A model generated the notes under the pieces. It did no database searches. It saw only the letters and a program-made list of their open reading frames with translations, and was not told the origin of the DNA. From Clostridia bacterium (lineage in GTDB: Bacteria; Bacillota; Clostridia; Oscillospirales; CAG-272), in contig JAFTIL010000028.1 of NCBI GenBank assembly GCA_017456905.1, positions 1-36,657 of the forward strand: a stretch of DNA of 36,657 nt. The letters are read 5' to 3'. The number at the start of each line of letters is the position of its first letter. Within the stretch, counting starts at the first letter, position 1. Position numbers and translations under genes: made by a program. Below, piece after piece: positions 24,285 through 32,556 of this stretch.

Positions 24285-24417
24285 TAACTTTTTGTGAATT
24301 TTCGCCTAAATTCAAGAGCCTTTTTTCGAAAATTTGTGGTTCATGGAAAAACGTTTGCCGCTAAAAGAGATTTTTTAAAAAAATCGAGAGAAAATCAAAT
24401 TTTTTTCAAAAAAACTC

Positions 24418-24446
24418 TTGCAATTTCGAAAGGATTATGGTATAAT
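24418..24446 (+). promoter_or_regulatory. Sigma-A promoter of rpmB
   Basis: TTGCAA (24418-24423), a 17-base spacer and a perfect TATAAT (24441-24446) give a start near 24453 and a leader of about 69 bases. In that leader an 8-bp hairpin (24471-24478 with 24486-24493) lies 12 bases before the AAGGAGGT site. Confidence 0.88.
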
Positions 24447-24521
24447 ACAGACTGTTGTCTTATGTTTGCGAGCTTGTCATATCCCGACAGGCTGGAAACC
24501 ATAGTAAGGAGGTGTCAAGTA

Positions 24522-24707
24522 ATGGCAAAATGTAGTGTCTGCGGTAAGGGTGTTGTGTACGGTCAGAACGTGTCCCACTCCAACCGTAAAACCAATCGTA
24601 CCTGGAAGCCCAACATTCGTAAGGTAAAGGCAATCGTTGACGGTACTCCCAAGACCGTGGCTGTTTGCTCTCGTTGCCTGCGTTCCGGTAAGGTTAATCG
24701 CGCATAA
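24522..24707 (+). CDS. rpmB: 50S ribosomal protein L28
   Basis: This 61-residue basic protein starts AKCSVCGKGVVYGQNVSHS and has NRTWKPNIRKV in the middle. It keeps two cysteine pairs (C4/C7 and the later CSRC), so it is the zinc-binding form of L28. AAGGAGGT (24506-24513) fixes the start at 24522; an upstream in-frame extension lies ahead of the promoter. The last codons and the stop lie in the first copy of a 31-bp tandem repeat. It is a large-subunit protein and is transcribed alone. Confidence 0.97.
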   Translation: MAKCSVCGKGVVYGQNVSHSNRKTNRTWKPNIRKVKAIVDGTPKTVAVCSRCLRSGKVNRA

Positions 24708-24784
24708 ATGCGCCGCGCCTGAGAGGCTTCGCGCATAAATGCGCCGCGCCTGAGAGGCTTCGCGCATAAATGCGCCGCGCCTGA
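24699..24784. repeat. 31-bp tandem repeat over the rpmB stop codon (2.8 copies)
   Basis: Copies run 24699-24729, 24730-24760 and a partial 24761-24784, head to tail with no differences between the full copies. The first copy contains the last two codons of rpmB and its TAA, so each copy repeats the gene end. Each unit holds a short palindrome (GCGCAT AA ATGCGC). There are no spacers, so it is not a CRISPR array. Confidence 0.9.
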
Positions 24785-24812
24785 TTTGATTGCGCGATAT
24801 CATCTTGTATGA

Positions 24813-24867
24813 ATAGAGATCGGTCGTCACCCAAAGCGGATTTCCGTCGGTGCCGACCGATCTCTAT
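24813..24867 (+). terminator. Terminator of rpmB
   Basis: A perfect 14-bp stem (24813-24826 with 24854-24867) has a 27-base loop and runs into a T-rich tail (TTTTTC). It lies about 106 bases after the rpmB stop, beyond the tandem repeat, so the repeat sits in the 3' untranslated region. Confidence 0.8.
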
Positions 24868-24946
24868 TTTTCTATATGCACAAAAAAACAGAAAAAACTT
24901 TGTGCGTTCTGCCACGGTCTATCGACACACGGTTGTCACAGATGGG

Positions 24947-24955
24947 TGATATAAT
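24947..24955 (+). promoter_or_regulatory. Extended -10 promoter of the FtsX-type ABC operon
   Basis: TGA directly before a perfect TATAAT (24950-24955) forms an extended -10 element. No -35 box at standard spacing is seen. The start would be near 24962, about 34 bases before the permease ATG. Confidence 0.6.
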
Positions 24956-24995
24956 AACTATATATGTTCATTATTGACGAAAGGACGGTCATCCC

Positions 24996-27383
24996 ATGGC
25001 AAAGTATCCCCGCCTGCGCCGCGTTCTGCGTTGGCTATCGGTCACGGCCCGAAGCATTAGCGCTGTGTTCTATCCCCGAAATTTGAAAAACGCTTTCAAG
25101 ACCGTGCTGTTTTCTTTCAAGGAATATCTTTGCTTCTTCGTGGCACTCTTCGTGGTGCAGACGGGTTTTCTTACCGTCTCTTTCATGACGGATACCAACC
25201 TGTCTCATGCCGAAACCATCGTTCGCAAGGAATACAACCACCACGTGGAGGTGGTAGGCATGGACCAGGAACAGAAGGTGAACCTGGAATATTCTTTTGA
25301 TCTGGCGATCAACCGCCTGGACGAATATCTCGTCTCCGCCTCCTTTTACGAGGAATCCTCGGGGGTGTGGGTGGCCAAGATTGTACTCAACGAGTCCAAG
25401 GACCTGAATGCGGGACTTTCTCACGTCAAAAGGCAAATGCTTTCCACCATTTCCCAGGAGGGATGGATCCTGCGAACGACGCCTCTATTCACTTGTGAGA
25501 GCGACTATATCCTTCCTTACACATTGACCTTTTGGGGGATCACTCTGCTTTGGCTGTTATTGTCGGTGGCACTCTTGTGGGTGCTGTACCGTGTGAGGGT
25601 CAACCACTTCAAATTTACATATGGTATATATATGGCCTGCGGCGCGGATTTCCCCAAACTTTACGGCACGGCGGGTGGGGAACTGTTTGCCATCTCCTGT
25701 TTCACCGTGTTGCCTTCGCTTTTGGTTGGTGGAGGGCTTACCGCAGGACTTTACGCGGCCAACGGCATTACCCCTGCCGTATCTCTCCGCACAGTGATCT
25801 GTTTTTTGCTCTTTAATCTTTCCGCAGTGCTGTTGGCGGTCTATCTTCCCATGCGCCGCATGGCGGTGAAGCCTCCTGTGAGCCTTTTGCGTGCCGTGGA
25901 TAACGGCAGTCTCGTGGTATCTCCCAACCGCTCCTTCCGTATGTTCGGGGAAGGGTATCCTGTTAAATACGAGCTTTTCGGTATGTGGCGTTTGCGTAAA
26001 TATTATGCGGGGCTTTTGATCTCCGCCGTGCTGTTTTCAGCTTTCTTCGTATCGGGCCTTTATATCTCTGATATGGAAAAATATCACGATGCCATCGATC
26101 CTTACGAATACACCGTGCGCTACGGTACGCTTAAAGTGGAGGATGCCGAAGAGCTTGAAACCGATGAAAACGGCGATACCATCTTTCCCCGTCCCACCTA
26201 CACCGATGAGGAGATCGAAATGATCCGCACGGATCTTGATCTCTTCCTGGACGAGATCAACGCCATAGACGGTGTCAGCTACGTGGGGTGGTCTGTCGCT
26301 ACCTCGGGAGGGAGTACCCAATCTCATTTGCTTTTGAGGCCGGAGCAGATCTCAGGCGGTACTGATAGCTTGGTGCCCAGCGACGAACGTGCCTCCGAGG
26401 GTTATCAGCGCGCAACCTACGACTATAACTACGTAGCCGTAGACAAGGACTATTTGGATAGCCTCGTCAATAACGGCCTGTGCTCCTTCGAGGGTGATCC
26501 CTACCGCATTTTTACTGAGGAAAAGACGGTGATCATCAGCGAGGACGCCAACAACCAAAAATGTTATGATTTTGCTCCCGGGGACAAGGTTATGGTGGCG
26601 GTTTATCTGAGTGCCCACGGGGCTATTGAGTTGACCTTCAATCCCAAGGACCTGCTCCGCCAGCAGATCAAGAATTTCGATTTTACATACGAGGAATATA
26701 CTGTGGCCGCGGTCATGCACGGTCTTGCTTCGGATCAGAATATCACCTTTGGTGTGACCTTTGAGGATTATGAGACCTTGGCAAAGAAGCCTGTCATTCG
26801 GGATACCCTGAAGGTTTATATGGAGAACGGCACGGATTACGGTACCGTACAAGCCGCCGAGGGGAAGATCCGCAAGGCCATCAGCGTGTGCTCGGGGTGG
26901 CTGGTAGAGCCCACGGGACACTACTTTGAGGCCCATACCAACGGTATGAAGCAGGATCGAGCCATGATCCTGATCCTGTCGGCTCTCCTGCTGGTCATCT
27001 CCCCCCTGGTGTGGTTTTTCTCTCAGATCATGTATTACCGCAAGCGCCGATTGGAATTCAATCTCCTCTTTGCCCTGGGTGCTGAGAAAAACTCCCTTGG
27101 AAAGCTCCATCGGCTGGCAGGCGGCGTGCTGTCGGGGCTGGCCTTCTTGGTCACCGCCCTTTTGAGTTATCTCTGCAACTGGGCGGTGCATATGCTGCTC
27201 AACACGCTCTTGCCCAAATTTGGCCTTATCGAAAACGTGTACTATGAGTTTGAAATGTCGGTGCCCGCCCTCCTTGCCTGCCTCTGTGTGTCGATCCTTT
27301 GCGGATTTTTGTCCTGCGAGATACCGTATCACCTCTTCAAAAGGGAAGCGCGCAAGCATCCCGACCGAATTATCATCAACTAA
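24996..27383 (+). CDS. FtsX-type ABC transporter permease
   Basis: This 795-residue membrane protein has one helix at about 41-63, then an extracytoplasmic part. A group of about three helices (170-280) and a fifth helix (about 337-357) follow, then a large external domain (about 358-650) and three C-terminal helices. This is the plan of FtsX/MacB/BceB-like permeases, which couple ATP use in the cytoplasm to mechanical work outside the membrane rather than moving substrate through a channel. AAAGGA lies 10 bases before the ATG. It is followed by its ATPase. Peptide export, antimicrobial peptide resistance or lipoprotein handling are all possible; the substrate is not readable. Confidence 0.88.
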   Translation: MAKYPRLRRVLRWLSVTARSISAVFYPRNLKNAFKTVLFSFKEYLCFFVALFVVQTGFLTVSFMTDTNLSHAETIVRKEYNHHVEVVGMDQEQKVNLEYSFDLAINRLDEYLVSASFYEESSGVWVAKIVLNESKDLNAGLSHVKRQMLSTISQEGWILRTTPLFTCESDYILPYTLTFWGITLLWLLLSVALLWVLYRVRVNHFKFTYGIYMACGADFPKLYGTAGGELFAISCFTVLPSLLVGGGLTAGLYAANGITPAVSLRTVICFLLFNLSAVLLAVYLPMRRMAVKPPVSLLRAVDNGSLVVSPNRSFRMFGEGYPVKYELFGMWRLRKYYAGLLISAVLFSAFFVSGLYISDMEKYHDAIDPYEYTVRYGTLKVEDAEELETDENGDTIFPRPTYTDEEIEMIRTDLDLFLDEINAIDGVSYVGWSVATSGGSTQSHLLLRPEQISGGTDSLVPSDERASEGYQRATYDYNYVAVDKDYLDSLVNNGLCSFEGDPYRIFTEEKTVIISEDANNQKCYDFAPGDKVMVAVYLSAHGAIELTFNPKDLLRQQIKNFDFTYEEYTVAAVMHGLASDQNITFGVTFEDYETLAKKPVIRDTLKVYMENGTDYGTVQAAEGKIRKAISVCSGWLVEPTGHYFEAHTNGMKQDRAMILILSALLLVISPLVWFFSQIMYYRKRRLEFNLLFALGAEKNSLGKLHRLAGGVLSGLAFLVTALLSYLCNWAVHMLLNTLLPKFGLIENVYYEFEMSVPALLACLCVSILCGFLSCEIPYHLFKREARKHPDRIIIN

Positions 27384-27409
27384 AACTCTAACCGAGAAAG
27401 GAATCGTAT

Positions 27410-28126
27410 ATGGATTACAATCAATCAAATACAGAAAGAAGCGACCGCGTGATCCTCGACGTCCGTGATCTCGTCAAGCAGTTTGACCAATCGGACGAGG
27501 TCATTACCGCTGTCAACCGCGTGACCATGAAGGTGTACGAAGGGGAATTTGTGGCCATCGTAGGCGCCTCGGGCTCGGGTAAGAGTACCTTGCTTCACCT
27601 TTTGGCTGGGCTGGATCGCCCCAATGCGGGCAGTATCTATATCCGCGGCCGTGATATCGTCGCCATGTCGGCTGACGAGTTGGGGGCTTTCCGCGGGGAT
27701 TTCATCGGCATGGTCTTTCAAAGCCACAATCTGATCCCCCAGTTTACCGCCCTTGAAAACATCCTCATTCCCACCATGATGCGTAATAAGAGCGAGCTTT
27801 CCTATGAGGAAAACCTCCGCAAGCTGGTGTCCTCCTTGGGCATTGCCGACAGACTTCATCATTTACCAAGCGAGCTTTCGGGCGGTCAGCAGCAGCGCGT
27901 GGCCATCGCACGGGCCCTTATCAACCTGCCTCATATCGTTTTTGCTGACGAGCCTACGGGTAATCTTGACCGTACCAATGCGGATGAGGTGCTGGAGCTC
28001 CTTTTGGAGACCAAGCGCCTCTTGGGGCAGACCCTCATCATGGTTACCCACGACATGACCATCGCCAACCGTGCTGACCGCATTTTCACCATGGATGATG
28101 GACGGATCACGCTGACGAAGCGGTGA
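27410..28126 (+). CDS. ABC transporter ATP-binding protein (MacB/LolD type)
   Basis: This 238-residue ATPase has Walker A GASGSGKST (about 53-61), a Q-loop in GMVFQSHNL (about 102-110), the signature LSGGQQQR (about 156-163), Walker B IVFADEPTGNLD (about 175-186) and the switch histidine in MVTHD. This matches the MacB/LolD/FtsE subgroup and fits the permease 26 bases upstream. GAAAGGA supports the start. Together they form one exporter-type or mechanotransmission unit. Confidence 0.94.
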   Translation: MDYNQSNTERSDRVILDVRDLVKQFDQSDEVITAVNRVTMKVYEGEFVAIVGASGSGKSTLLHLLAGLDRPNAGSIYIRGRDIVAMSADELGAFRGDFIGMVFQSHNLIPQFTALENILIPTMMRNKSELSYEENLRKLVSSLGIADRLHHLPSELSGGQQQRVAIARALINLPHIVFADEPTGNLDRTNADEVLELLLETKRLLGQTLIMVTHDMTIANRADRIFTMDDGRITLTKR

Positions 28127-28237
28127 GGTTTGCGTATAAGAAAAGCATCATAGAAATTTCTAAACTATGAGCAGAACGGTTCTCTATGATTAAAAATAAC
28201 GGCAATTCGATTACATTGATGATAACTCATAAAATAG

Positions 28238-28262
28238 CCGCCCTCCACTTCAGTGAGGGCGG
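28238..28262 (+). terminator. Terminator after the FtsX-type ABC operon
   Basis: An 8-bp GC-rich stem (28238-28245 with 28255-28262) is followed by TCACTTTTTG. It stands between the ATPase stop (28126) and the prfC promoter. The 110 bases before it hold no gene, only a weak inverted repeat. Confidence 0.7.
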
Positions 28263-28326
28263 TCACTTTTTGTCAAGATGTTCGGGATTTTTTTGTCAGC
28301 GGAGCTAAATTTTGTATGTCACACCA

Positions 28327-28355
28327 TTGACAGATTCCATATTTTCGGCTATAAT
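28327..28355 (+). promoter_or_regulatory. Perfect-consensus sigma-A promoter of prfC
   Basis: TTGACA (28327-28332), a 17-base spacer and TATAAT (28350-28355) match consensus at all positions. The start near 28362 lies after the TTG at 28312, which rules out that longer start for prfC. Confidence 0.92.
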
Positions 28356-28401
28356 AAATAAGATTGAGTATATAAAATTACAGATACAGAAAGGGCATCC
28401 C

Positions 28402-30027
28402 ATGGCTGACATTCGCAATCATATTGAAAAGCGCAGAACCTTTGCCATCATCTCACACCCCGACGCAGGTAAGACAACCCTCACCGAGAAATTCCTTCTC
28501 TACGGCGGCGCCATCCAATCCGCAGGCGCGGTTAAGGGCAAATCCTCCGACCGCCATGCCACCTCCGACTGGATGGAGATCGAGAAAAAGAGAGGTATCT
28601 CGGTCACCTCTTCCGTCCTTCAGTTTGAATACGAGGGCTACCATATCAACATCCTGGATACCCCCGGCCACCAGGACTTCTCCGAGGATACCTACCGTAC
28701 CCTCATGGCCGCCGACAGCGCGGTGATGGTCATTGATGGTGCCAAGGGTATCGAGCCCCAGACCAGAAAGCTTTTCAAGGTCTGCGCCATGCGGCATATC
28801 CCCATTTTCACCTTCATCAACAAGATGGACCGCGAGACCCGCGACCCCTTCGACCTCATCGACGAGCTGGAGAAGGAGTTCGGCATCGGCACCTACCCTA
28901 TGAACTGGCCCATTGGCTGCGGTGTTGACTTCAAGGGTGTCTACGAGCGTGACCGCCATTCCATCCTGGCCTACGACGAGTTCCACGCAGGCCGTAAGCG
29001 CCTCAAGGGTATCGAATGCGATATCAACGACGTGGAGCAGATGGACAGCCTCATCGGTTCCTATGCCCGCGAGGCCCTGGTGGAGCAGATCGAGCTCTTG
29101 GACGGTGCCTGCTTTGACTTCGATATCGAAAAGGTCCGTTGCGGTAAGCTCTCCCCCGTGTTCTTCGGCTCTGCACTGAACAATTTCGGTGTCGAGGCCT
29201 TCCTGGAGAGATTTTTGCAGATGACCTCTGCCCCCCTGTCCCACATGAGCGTCCATCCTGCGGTGGACGAGGGCACACCTACCGAGATTTCTCCCTTCGA
29301 GGATAATTTCTCGGCCTTCGTGTTCAAGATCCAAGCCAACATGAACAAGGCCCACCGTGACCGTATCGCCTTCATGCGTATTTGCTCTGGTCAGTTTGAG
29401 CGCGGCGAGGAATATTTCCACGTCCAGGCAGGCAGACCTGTCAAGCTGTCCCAACCCCAGCAAATGATGGCCCAAGAACGTGAGATCATCGAGACCGCCT
29501 ATGCGGGCGATATCATCGGTGTCTTCGACCCCGGTATCTTCTCCATCGGCGATACGATTGCCGCCAAGGGTGCCAAGATCCAGTATGCGGGCATTCCTAC
29601 CTTTGCCCCCGAGCATTTTGCCGTGGTGGAACAGATCGACTCCATGAAGCGTAAGCAGTTTGCCAAGGGTATGACCCAGATCGCCCAGGAGGGTGCTATC
29701 CAGATCTTCTTCGAGCCCAACACGGGTATGGAGCGTGTCATCGTTGGCGTGGTGGGTGTGCTTCAGTTCGACGTGCTTCAGTTCCGTATGGAATCCGAGT
29801 ACGGTGTAAAGTATTATAAGCACGATACCCCCCACCAGCTCATTCGTTATATCGACAACGATCCCGAGGAATTGAATCCCGCCTCCCTCCGCCTCATGCA
29901 GAACACCAAATGGGTGCAGGACGTGAAGGGAAGAAATCTGCTCATCTTTGTGGGCGACTACGAGATCGACTGGGCGCTAGACAAGAACCCCGGCCTCAAG
30001 CTGTCGGAATTCCATCAGAATATTTGA
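28402..30027 (+). CDS. prfC: Peptide chain release factor 3
   Basis: This 541-residue translational GTPase removes RF1/RF2 from the ribosome after peptide release. The G domain shows G1 SHPDAGKTT (18-26), G3 DTPGHQDF (about 88-95) and G4 NKMD (about 142-145), followed by the EF-Tu-like beta-barrel and RF3 C-terminal domain with the ending seen in RF3 (WALDKNPGLKLSEF). The length is that of the family. The ATG at 28402 is chosen because the promoter lies between it and an alternative TTG at 28312. Codon use is highly biased, as expected for an expressed gene. It is alone in its transcript. Confidence 0.96.
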   Translation: MADIRNHIEKRRTFAIISHPDAGKTTLTEKFLLYGGAIQSAGAVKGKSSDRHATSDWMEIEKKRGISVTSSVLQFEYEGYHINILDTPGHQDFSEDTYRTLMAADSAVMVIDGAKGIEPQTRKLFKVCAMRHIPIFTFINKMDRETRDPFDLIDELEKEFGIGTYPMNWPIGCGVDFKGVYERDRHSILAYDEFHAGRKRLKGIECDINDVEQMDSLIGSYAREALVEQIELLDGACFDFDIEKVRCGKLSPVFFGSALNNFGVEAFLERFLQMTSAPLSHMSVHPAVDEGTPTEISPFEDNFSAFVFKIQANMNKAHRDRIAFMRICSGQFERGEEYFHVQAGRPVKLSQPQQMMAQEREIIETAYAGDIIGVFDPGIFSIGDTIAAKGAKIQYAGIPTFAPEHFAVVEQIDSMKRKQFAKGMTQIAQEGAIQIFFEPNTGMERVIVGVVGVLQFDVLQFRMESEYGVKYYKHDTPHQLIRYIDNDPEELNPASLRLMQNTKWVQDVKGRNLLIFVGDYEIDWALDKNPGLKLSEFHQNI

Positions 30028-30037
30028 TCAAGATAGA

Positions 30038-30071
30038 AAAGCCGTGACTCGGTATGCCGAGCCGCGGCTTT
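30038..30071. terminator. Bidirectional terminator between prfC and the nucleoside kinase
   Basis: A stem of about 14-15 bp with one mismatch (30038-30052 with 30057-30071) and a 4-base loop lies in the gap between the convergent genes (prfC stop 30027, kinase stop 30076). A runs on one side and T on the other allow it to serve both strands. Confidence 0.85.
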
Positions 30072-30075
30072 CTGC

Positions 30076-31779
30076 TTACATCTTATAAAAGCTATTCCCC
30101 CCGATAAATTCCCTCACCAGGCTGGTGGGCGGGATCTCGTCGTCCACGTCTGCCTCATGTACAAAATTGAGGATCTTAACGATACCTCTCACCTCCTCAT
30201 AACAGTCCTCCTCGGGCTGTACGGCGGTGAGCAAAGGGAAGATGTGCTTTTTTAGCACTGCCAGCTCGTAAAGGGTGGCACTGTTAAAGATCACGTCGGC
30301 GGTCTCGCGGAAGGGATAGATCCATTTTTCCTCGCCCCGACGCACAGAATCCCACATCCCCATGGTCTTTTGTACGGGAGAGTTACGGGTCTCAAAGTCA
30401 CGGACGATGCGGCGGAGCAGCCGCAGATACCCCGTGGGGACGCGGTTGTGATCGTCCAAATTTAAGGGAAGCAGGGGACTGACGAACAGCTTGAAGATCA
30501 TGTTGGGTGCCAGTCCCTCGGGAAGGATCTGAGGATTGAGGGCGTGAAGACCCTCCACGATGATGACCGAATCCTCGTTTAGCTTGAGGAAATGACCGAC
30601 CCATTCCCGCGTTCCTGTTTTGAAATTGAAAACGGGGATCTCAACTTCTTCACCGCGGAGCAGGGCAGAGAGATGGGCTCCAAAAAGCTCTGTGTCAATG
30701 GTGTTGATATGCTCCAGATCCACCGTGCCGTCGGGCTGGGTGGGAATTTCGTCGCGGTTTTTGTAGTAGTCGTCCAGACTCATGAGAATGGGATGTTTGC
30801 CGTGAACGCGGAGCTGTACCGCCAAACGGTTGGCGGAGGTGGTCTTGCCCGATGAACTGGGACCTGCCAGCATCACCGCACGCGCACCTTGCTGACAGAT
30901 CAAGTCCGCTACCTGACCGTACCGCTTTTCGTGCAAAGCCTCATTGACACGGATGAGCTCGCGGATCTTGCCAGTGTCGGTCAACTCGTTGAGGTCAGCT
31001 ACGGTCTCGCAGTGCATCAACTCACCCCAATGCTTACCCTCGCGGTAGACTTGATAATAATTGGGCATATGCTTATAGGTGGCCACCCTGTCGGGATCGG
31101 CGGGGTTGGGGTAGACGAACACAAAACCGTCCTCGGCGGGAAGGATATCCCAGACCTTGAGAAATCCTGTGGAAGGAGCCATTTCACCGTAGTAATAATC
31201 GGCAAAACCATCGTATTCGTAAACGTCAAAGGTGGGAATGGGACGGTAGGCCAAAAGCCTTGCCTTATCATCCTGGCCGTTTTCTACGTAATAGCGGATG
31301 GCCTCCTCGGTGGAGACCCTGCGACGCCTGAGAGGAATGTCCTCGGCTACCAACTCGGTCATACGTGCCTTGAGGGTTTCGGCAGAGAAATCCTCCGCTC
31401 CCGTGACCTTAACGTGGAGGCCTGAGCCCAGGGTGAAGTTCATGACAGCCCGCGCCTCGGGCCACAACTGCCTGATGGCCAGGAATAGGACGAACCTGGC
31501 GGTGCGGGCATAGGTCTCACGTCCTGCGGCGTCCTTGTAGGTCAAGAGACGGACGATACCGCCCGAGGCCGCCATGGCTTTGCGCTTGGACTCCCGTACG
31601 GGGGGGGTGTCCTTTTCACGCAGCGGAATATAATTGAGGGTAAAAACGTCGCCTGCGATCTTGGCGGCGATGGGGTCGGTGGAGAGCTTGCCTGTCATAA
31701 GTCCCATGCCCTTGATCATGTCGAGAAGGGATTGCTCGGGCTTAGCGGTGACCTTTTGGTCATTGATGATGAGGTTCAT
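30076..31779 (-). CDS. Nucleoside kinase (uridine-kinase-like) with N-terminal TGS and synthetase-like domains
   Basis: This 567-residue protein has three parts: a TGS-like ubiquitin-fold segment (1-60), a region resembling the second additional domain of threonyl-tRNA synthetases (about 75-260), and a phosphoribulokinase/uridine kinase domain. The last has the P-loop GPSSSGKTT (306-314), DDYYKNRDE (about 338-346) and a lid region with ETRNSPVQKT. Clostridia and Bacteroidetes carry this fusion, generally named nucleoside kinase or uridine kinase; the precise substrate is not settled by sequence. GAAAGGAGGT lies 5 bases before the start. Its 185-base leader contains a purine riboswitch, which connects it to purine levels. 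Confidence 0.9.
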   Translation of the reverse strand: MNLIINDQKVTAKPEQSLLDMIKGMGLMTGKLSTDPIAAKIAGDVFTLNYIPLREKDTPPVRESKRKAMAASGGIVRLLTYKDAAGRETYARTARFVLFLAIRQLWPEARAVMNFTLGSGLHVKVTGAEDFSAETLKARMTELVAEDIPLRRRRVSTEEAIRYYVENGQDDKARLLAYRPIPTFDVYEYDGFADYYYGEMAPSTGFLKVWDILPAEDGFVFVYPNPADPDRVATYKHMPNYYQVYREGKHWGELMHCETVADLNELTDTGKIRELIRVNEALHEKRYGQVADLICQQGARAVMLAGPSSSGKTTSANRLAVQLRVHGKHPILMSLDDYYKNRDEIPTQPDGTVDLEHINTIDTELFGAHLSALLRGEEVEIPVFNFKTGTREWVGHFLKLNEDSVIIVEGLHALNPQILPEGLAPNMIFKLFVSPLLPLNLDDHNRVPTGYLRLLRRIVRDFETRNSPVQKTMGMWDSVRRGEEKWIYPFRETADVIFNSATLYELAVLKKHIFPLLTAVQPEEDCYEEVRGIVKILNFVHEADVDDEIPPTSLVREFIGGNSFYKM

Positions 31780-31863
31780 ACGCGACCTCCTTTCAAAAAA
31801 AAGGTGATTTTATTAGGATATGCAGAAGGTGATGATAAAATGCAAGAGGATGGGCATATATAC

Positions 31864-31904
31864 AAAAAAGGCTGCCTACAAGTCTTTGTGACCGGTAGAC
31901 AACC
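31864..31904 (-). terminator. Riboswitch-controlled terminator in the nucleoside kinase leader
   Basis: In the RNA, the 10-base arm complementary to 31895-31904 pairs with the arm complementary to 31870-31879 (10 pairs, two G-U) around a 15-base loop, and is followed by six U (31864-31869). The 5' arm consists of the P3 3' strand, J3/1 and the start of P1 of the purine aptamer, so terminator and aptamer cannot form together. Confidence 0.82.
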
Positions 31905-31955
31905 ATTTATGGCGGTTGGTAGAAACGCTTGCCCTTATTGCAAGCCTATACTGGA
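31891..31955 (-). promoter_or_regulatory. Purine riboswitch aptamer (guanine-like, predicted ON switch)
   Basis: The - strand leader folds into the purine aptamer. P1 is 31949-31955 with 31891-31897 (two non-pairs), and P2 is 31940-31945 with 31927-31932. The 7-base loop L2 is AAUAAGG. J2/3 is the exact core GUUUCUACC (31918-31926). P3 is six pairs of standard length and L3 is CCAUAAA, complementary to the GG of L2. In xpt numbering U22, U47, U51 and C74 are kept, which predicts a guanine-type ligand; position 73 is U in place of the usual A. P2 is one pair shorter than in xpt. Adjacent terminator overlap predicts ligand-dependent activation. Confidence 0.85.
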
Positions 31956-31970
31956 TCTCTATTCAACTAT

Positions 31971-31999
31971 ATTATAGCATATCTGATCATATTTGTCAA
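31971..31999 (-). promoter_or_regulatory. Perfect-consensus promoter of the nucleoside kinase
   Basis: On the - strand TTGACA (31994-31999), a 17-base spacer and TATAAT (31971-31976). The start near 31964 leaves a leader of about 185 bases, with the aptamer beginning about ten bases into it. Confidence 0.92.
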
Positions 32000-32107
32000 G
32001 AGGGGAGTTTGCCTCGGAACGATCAAGCGCAGGACGGAGGGAAAGGGCAGAAAAAATTGATTTTAACAAAACAAAAACATTTCGAAAAAATCATCATAAC
32101 ACCGAGA

Positions 32108-32116
32108 TGGTATCAT
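32108..32116 (+). promoter_or_regulatory. Possible extended -10 promoter for the small membrane protein/ABC operon
   Basis: TGG followed by TATCAT (32111-32116) forms an extended -10-like element 45 bases before the next ATG. No convincing -35 box was found. Confidence 0.4.
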
Positions 32117-32160
32117 ATGCCCGTAAGATCGAGAGAAACGAAAAAAGAGAGGTACGTAAG

Positions 32161-32526
32161 ATGAATCACAACGATCAGCAGTTTATGGCCCAAAAGATCC
32201 GCGCACAGTATATGGAGAAGACCCCCTCCGAATTGGATGCACTCCGCGCCCTTGACACCAAGGTCAAGCGCCCCGCGAACGTGTTTGCTTATGTTTTCGG
32301 CAGTATCAGCGCCATTGTTATGGGCGCAGGCATGAGCCTTGTGATGACAGATATCGGCTCTCTCATCGGCATGGCTGATGCTATGATCCCCGGTATCTCT
32401 ATCGGCCTCATCGGTATGGCCATGGCGCTTTTGACCTACCCCATCTACAAGGGCATTCTGAATGCCCGTAAGCGTAAGTACGCAGGCGAGATCCTCAGAC
32501 TCAGCGACAAGATCATGAAGGAATAA
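32161..32526 (+). CDS. Small two-helix membrane protein of unknown function
   Basis: The protein is 121 residues from the ATG at 32161, 7-8 bases after GAGAGGT; an upstream in-frame extension has no ribosome site. A polar N-terminal helix with EKTPSELDALRALDTKVKRP (split at about 19-38) is followed by two membrane segments (about 40-62 and 73-97) and a basic C-terminus (NARKRKYAGEILRLSDKIM). Similar proteins are common in Clostridia without an assigned function. It lies 30 bases before another small membrane protein and upstream of two ABC systems. Confidence 0.75.
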   Translation: MNHNDQQFMAQKIRAQYMEKTPSELDALRALDTKVKRPANVFAYVFGSISAIVMGAGMSLVMTDIGSLIGMADAMIPGISIGLIGMAMALLTYPIYKGILNARKRKYAGEILRLSDKIMKE

Positions 32527-32556
32527 AAAAGAAAATAAACAAAAGGAGATATCATC

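Larger units (their letters stand above)
31780..32160. other. Divergent intergenic region with riboswitch leader and two promoters
   Basis: These 381 bases contain no supported gene. The left part is the structured leader of the nucleoside kinase mRNA (- strand). The middle has its consensus promoter (31971-31999). The right 160 bases hold a weaker extended -10 promoter (32108-32116) for the small membrane protein gene at 32161. Confidence 0.85.

Noticed and set aside
24699-24784. CRISPR array
   Set aside because: Repeats are directly adjacent without spacers and start inside rpmB.
24694-24915. Repetitive small antisense protein next to rpmB
   Set aside because: The repeated peptide only reflects the 31-bp DNA repeats; it crosses the rpmB terminator and has no ribosome site.
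26352-27428. 358-residue open frame antisense to the FtsX-type permease
   Set aside because: No ribosome site, lies wholly within a well supported gene.
28312-28401. TTG start adding 30 residues to PrfC
   Set aside because: It lies upstream of the perfect prfC promoter and of the predicted transcript start.
28453-29835. 460-residue open frame antisense to prfC
   Set aside because: It is a shadow of strong codon bias in prfC; no ribosome site or promoter, and low-complexity His/Val/Asp-rich composition.
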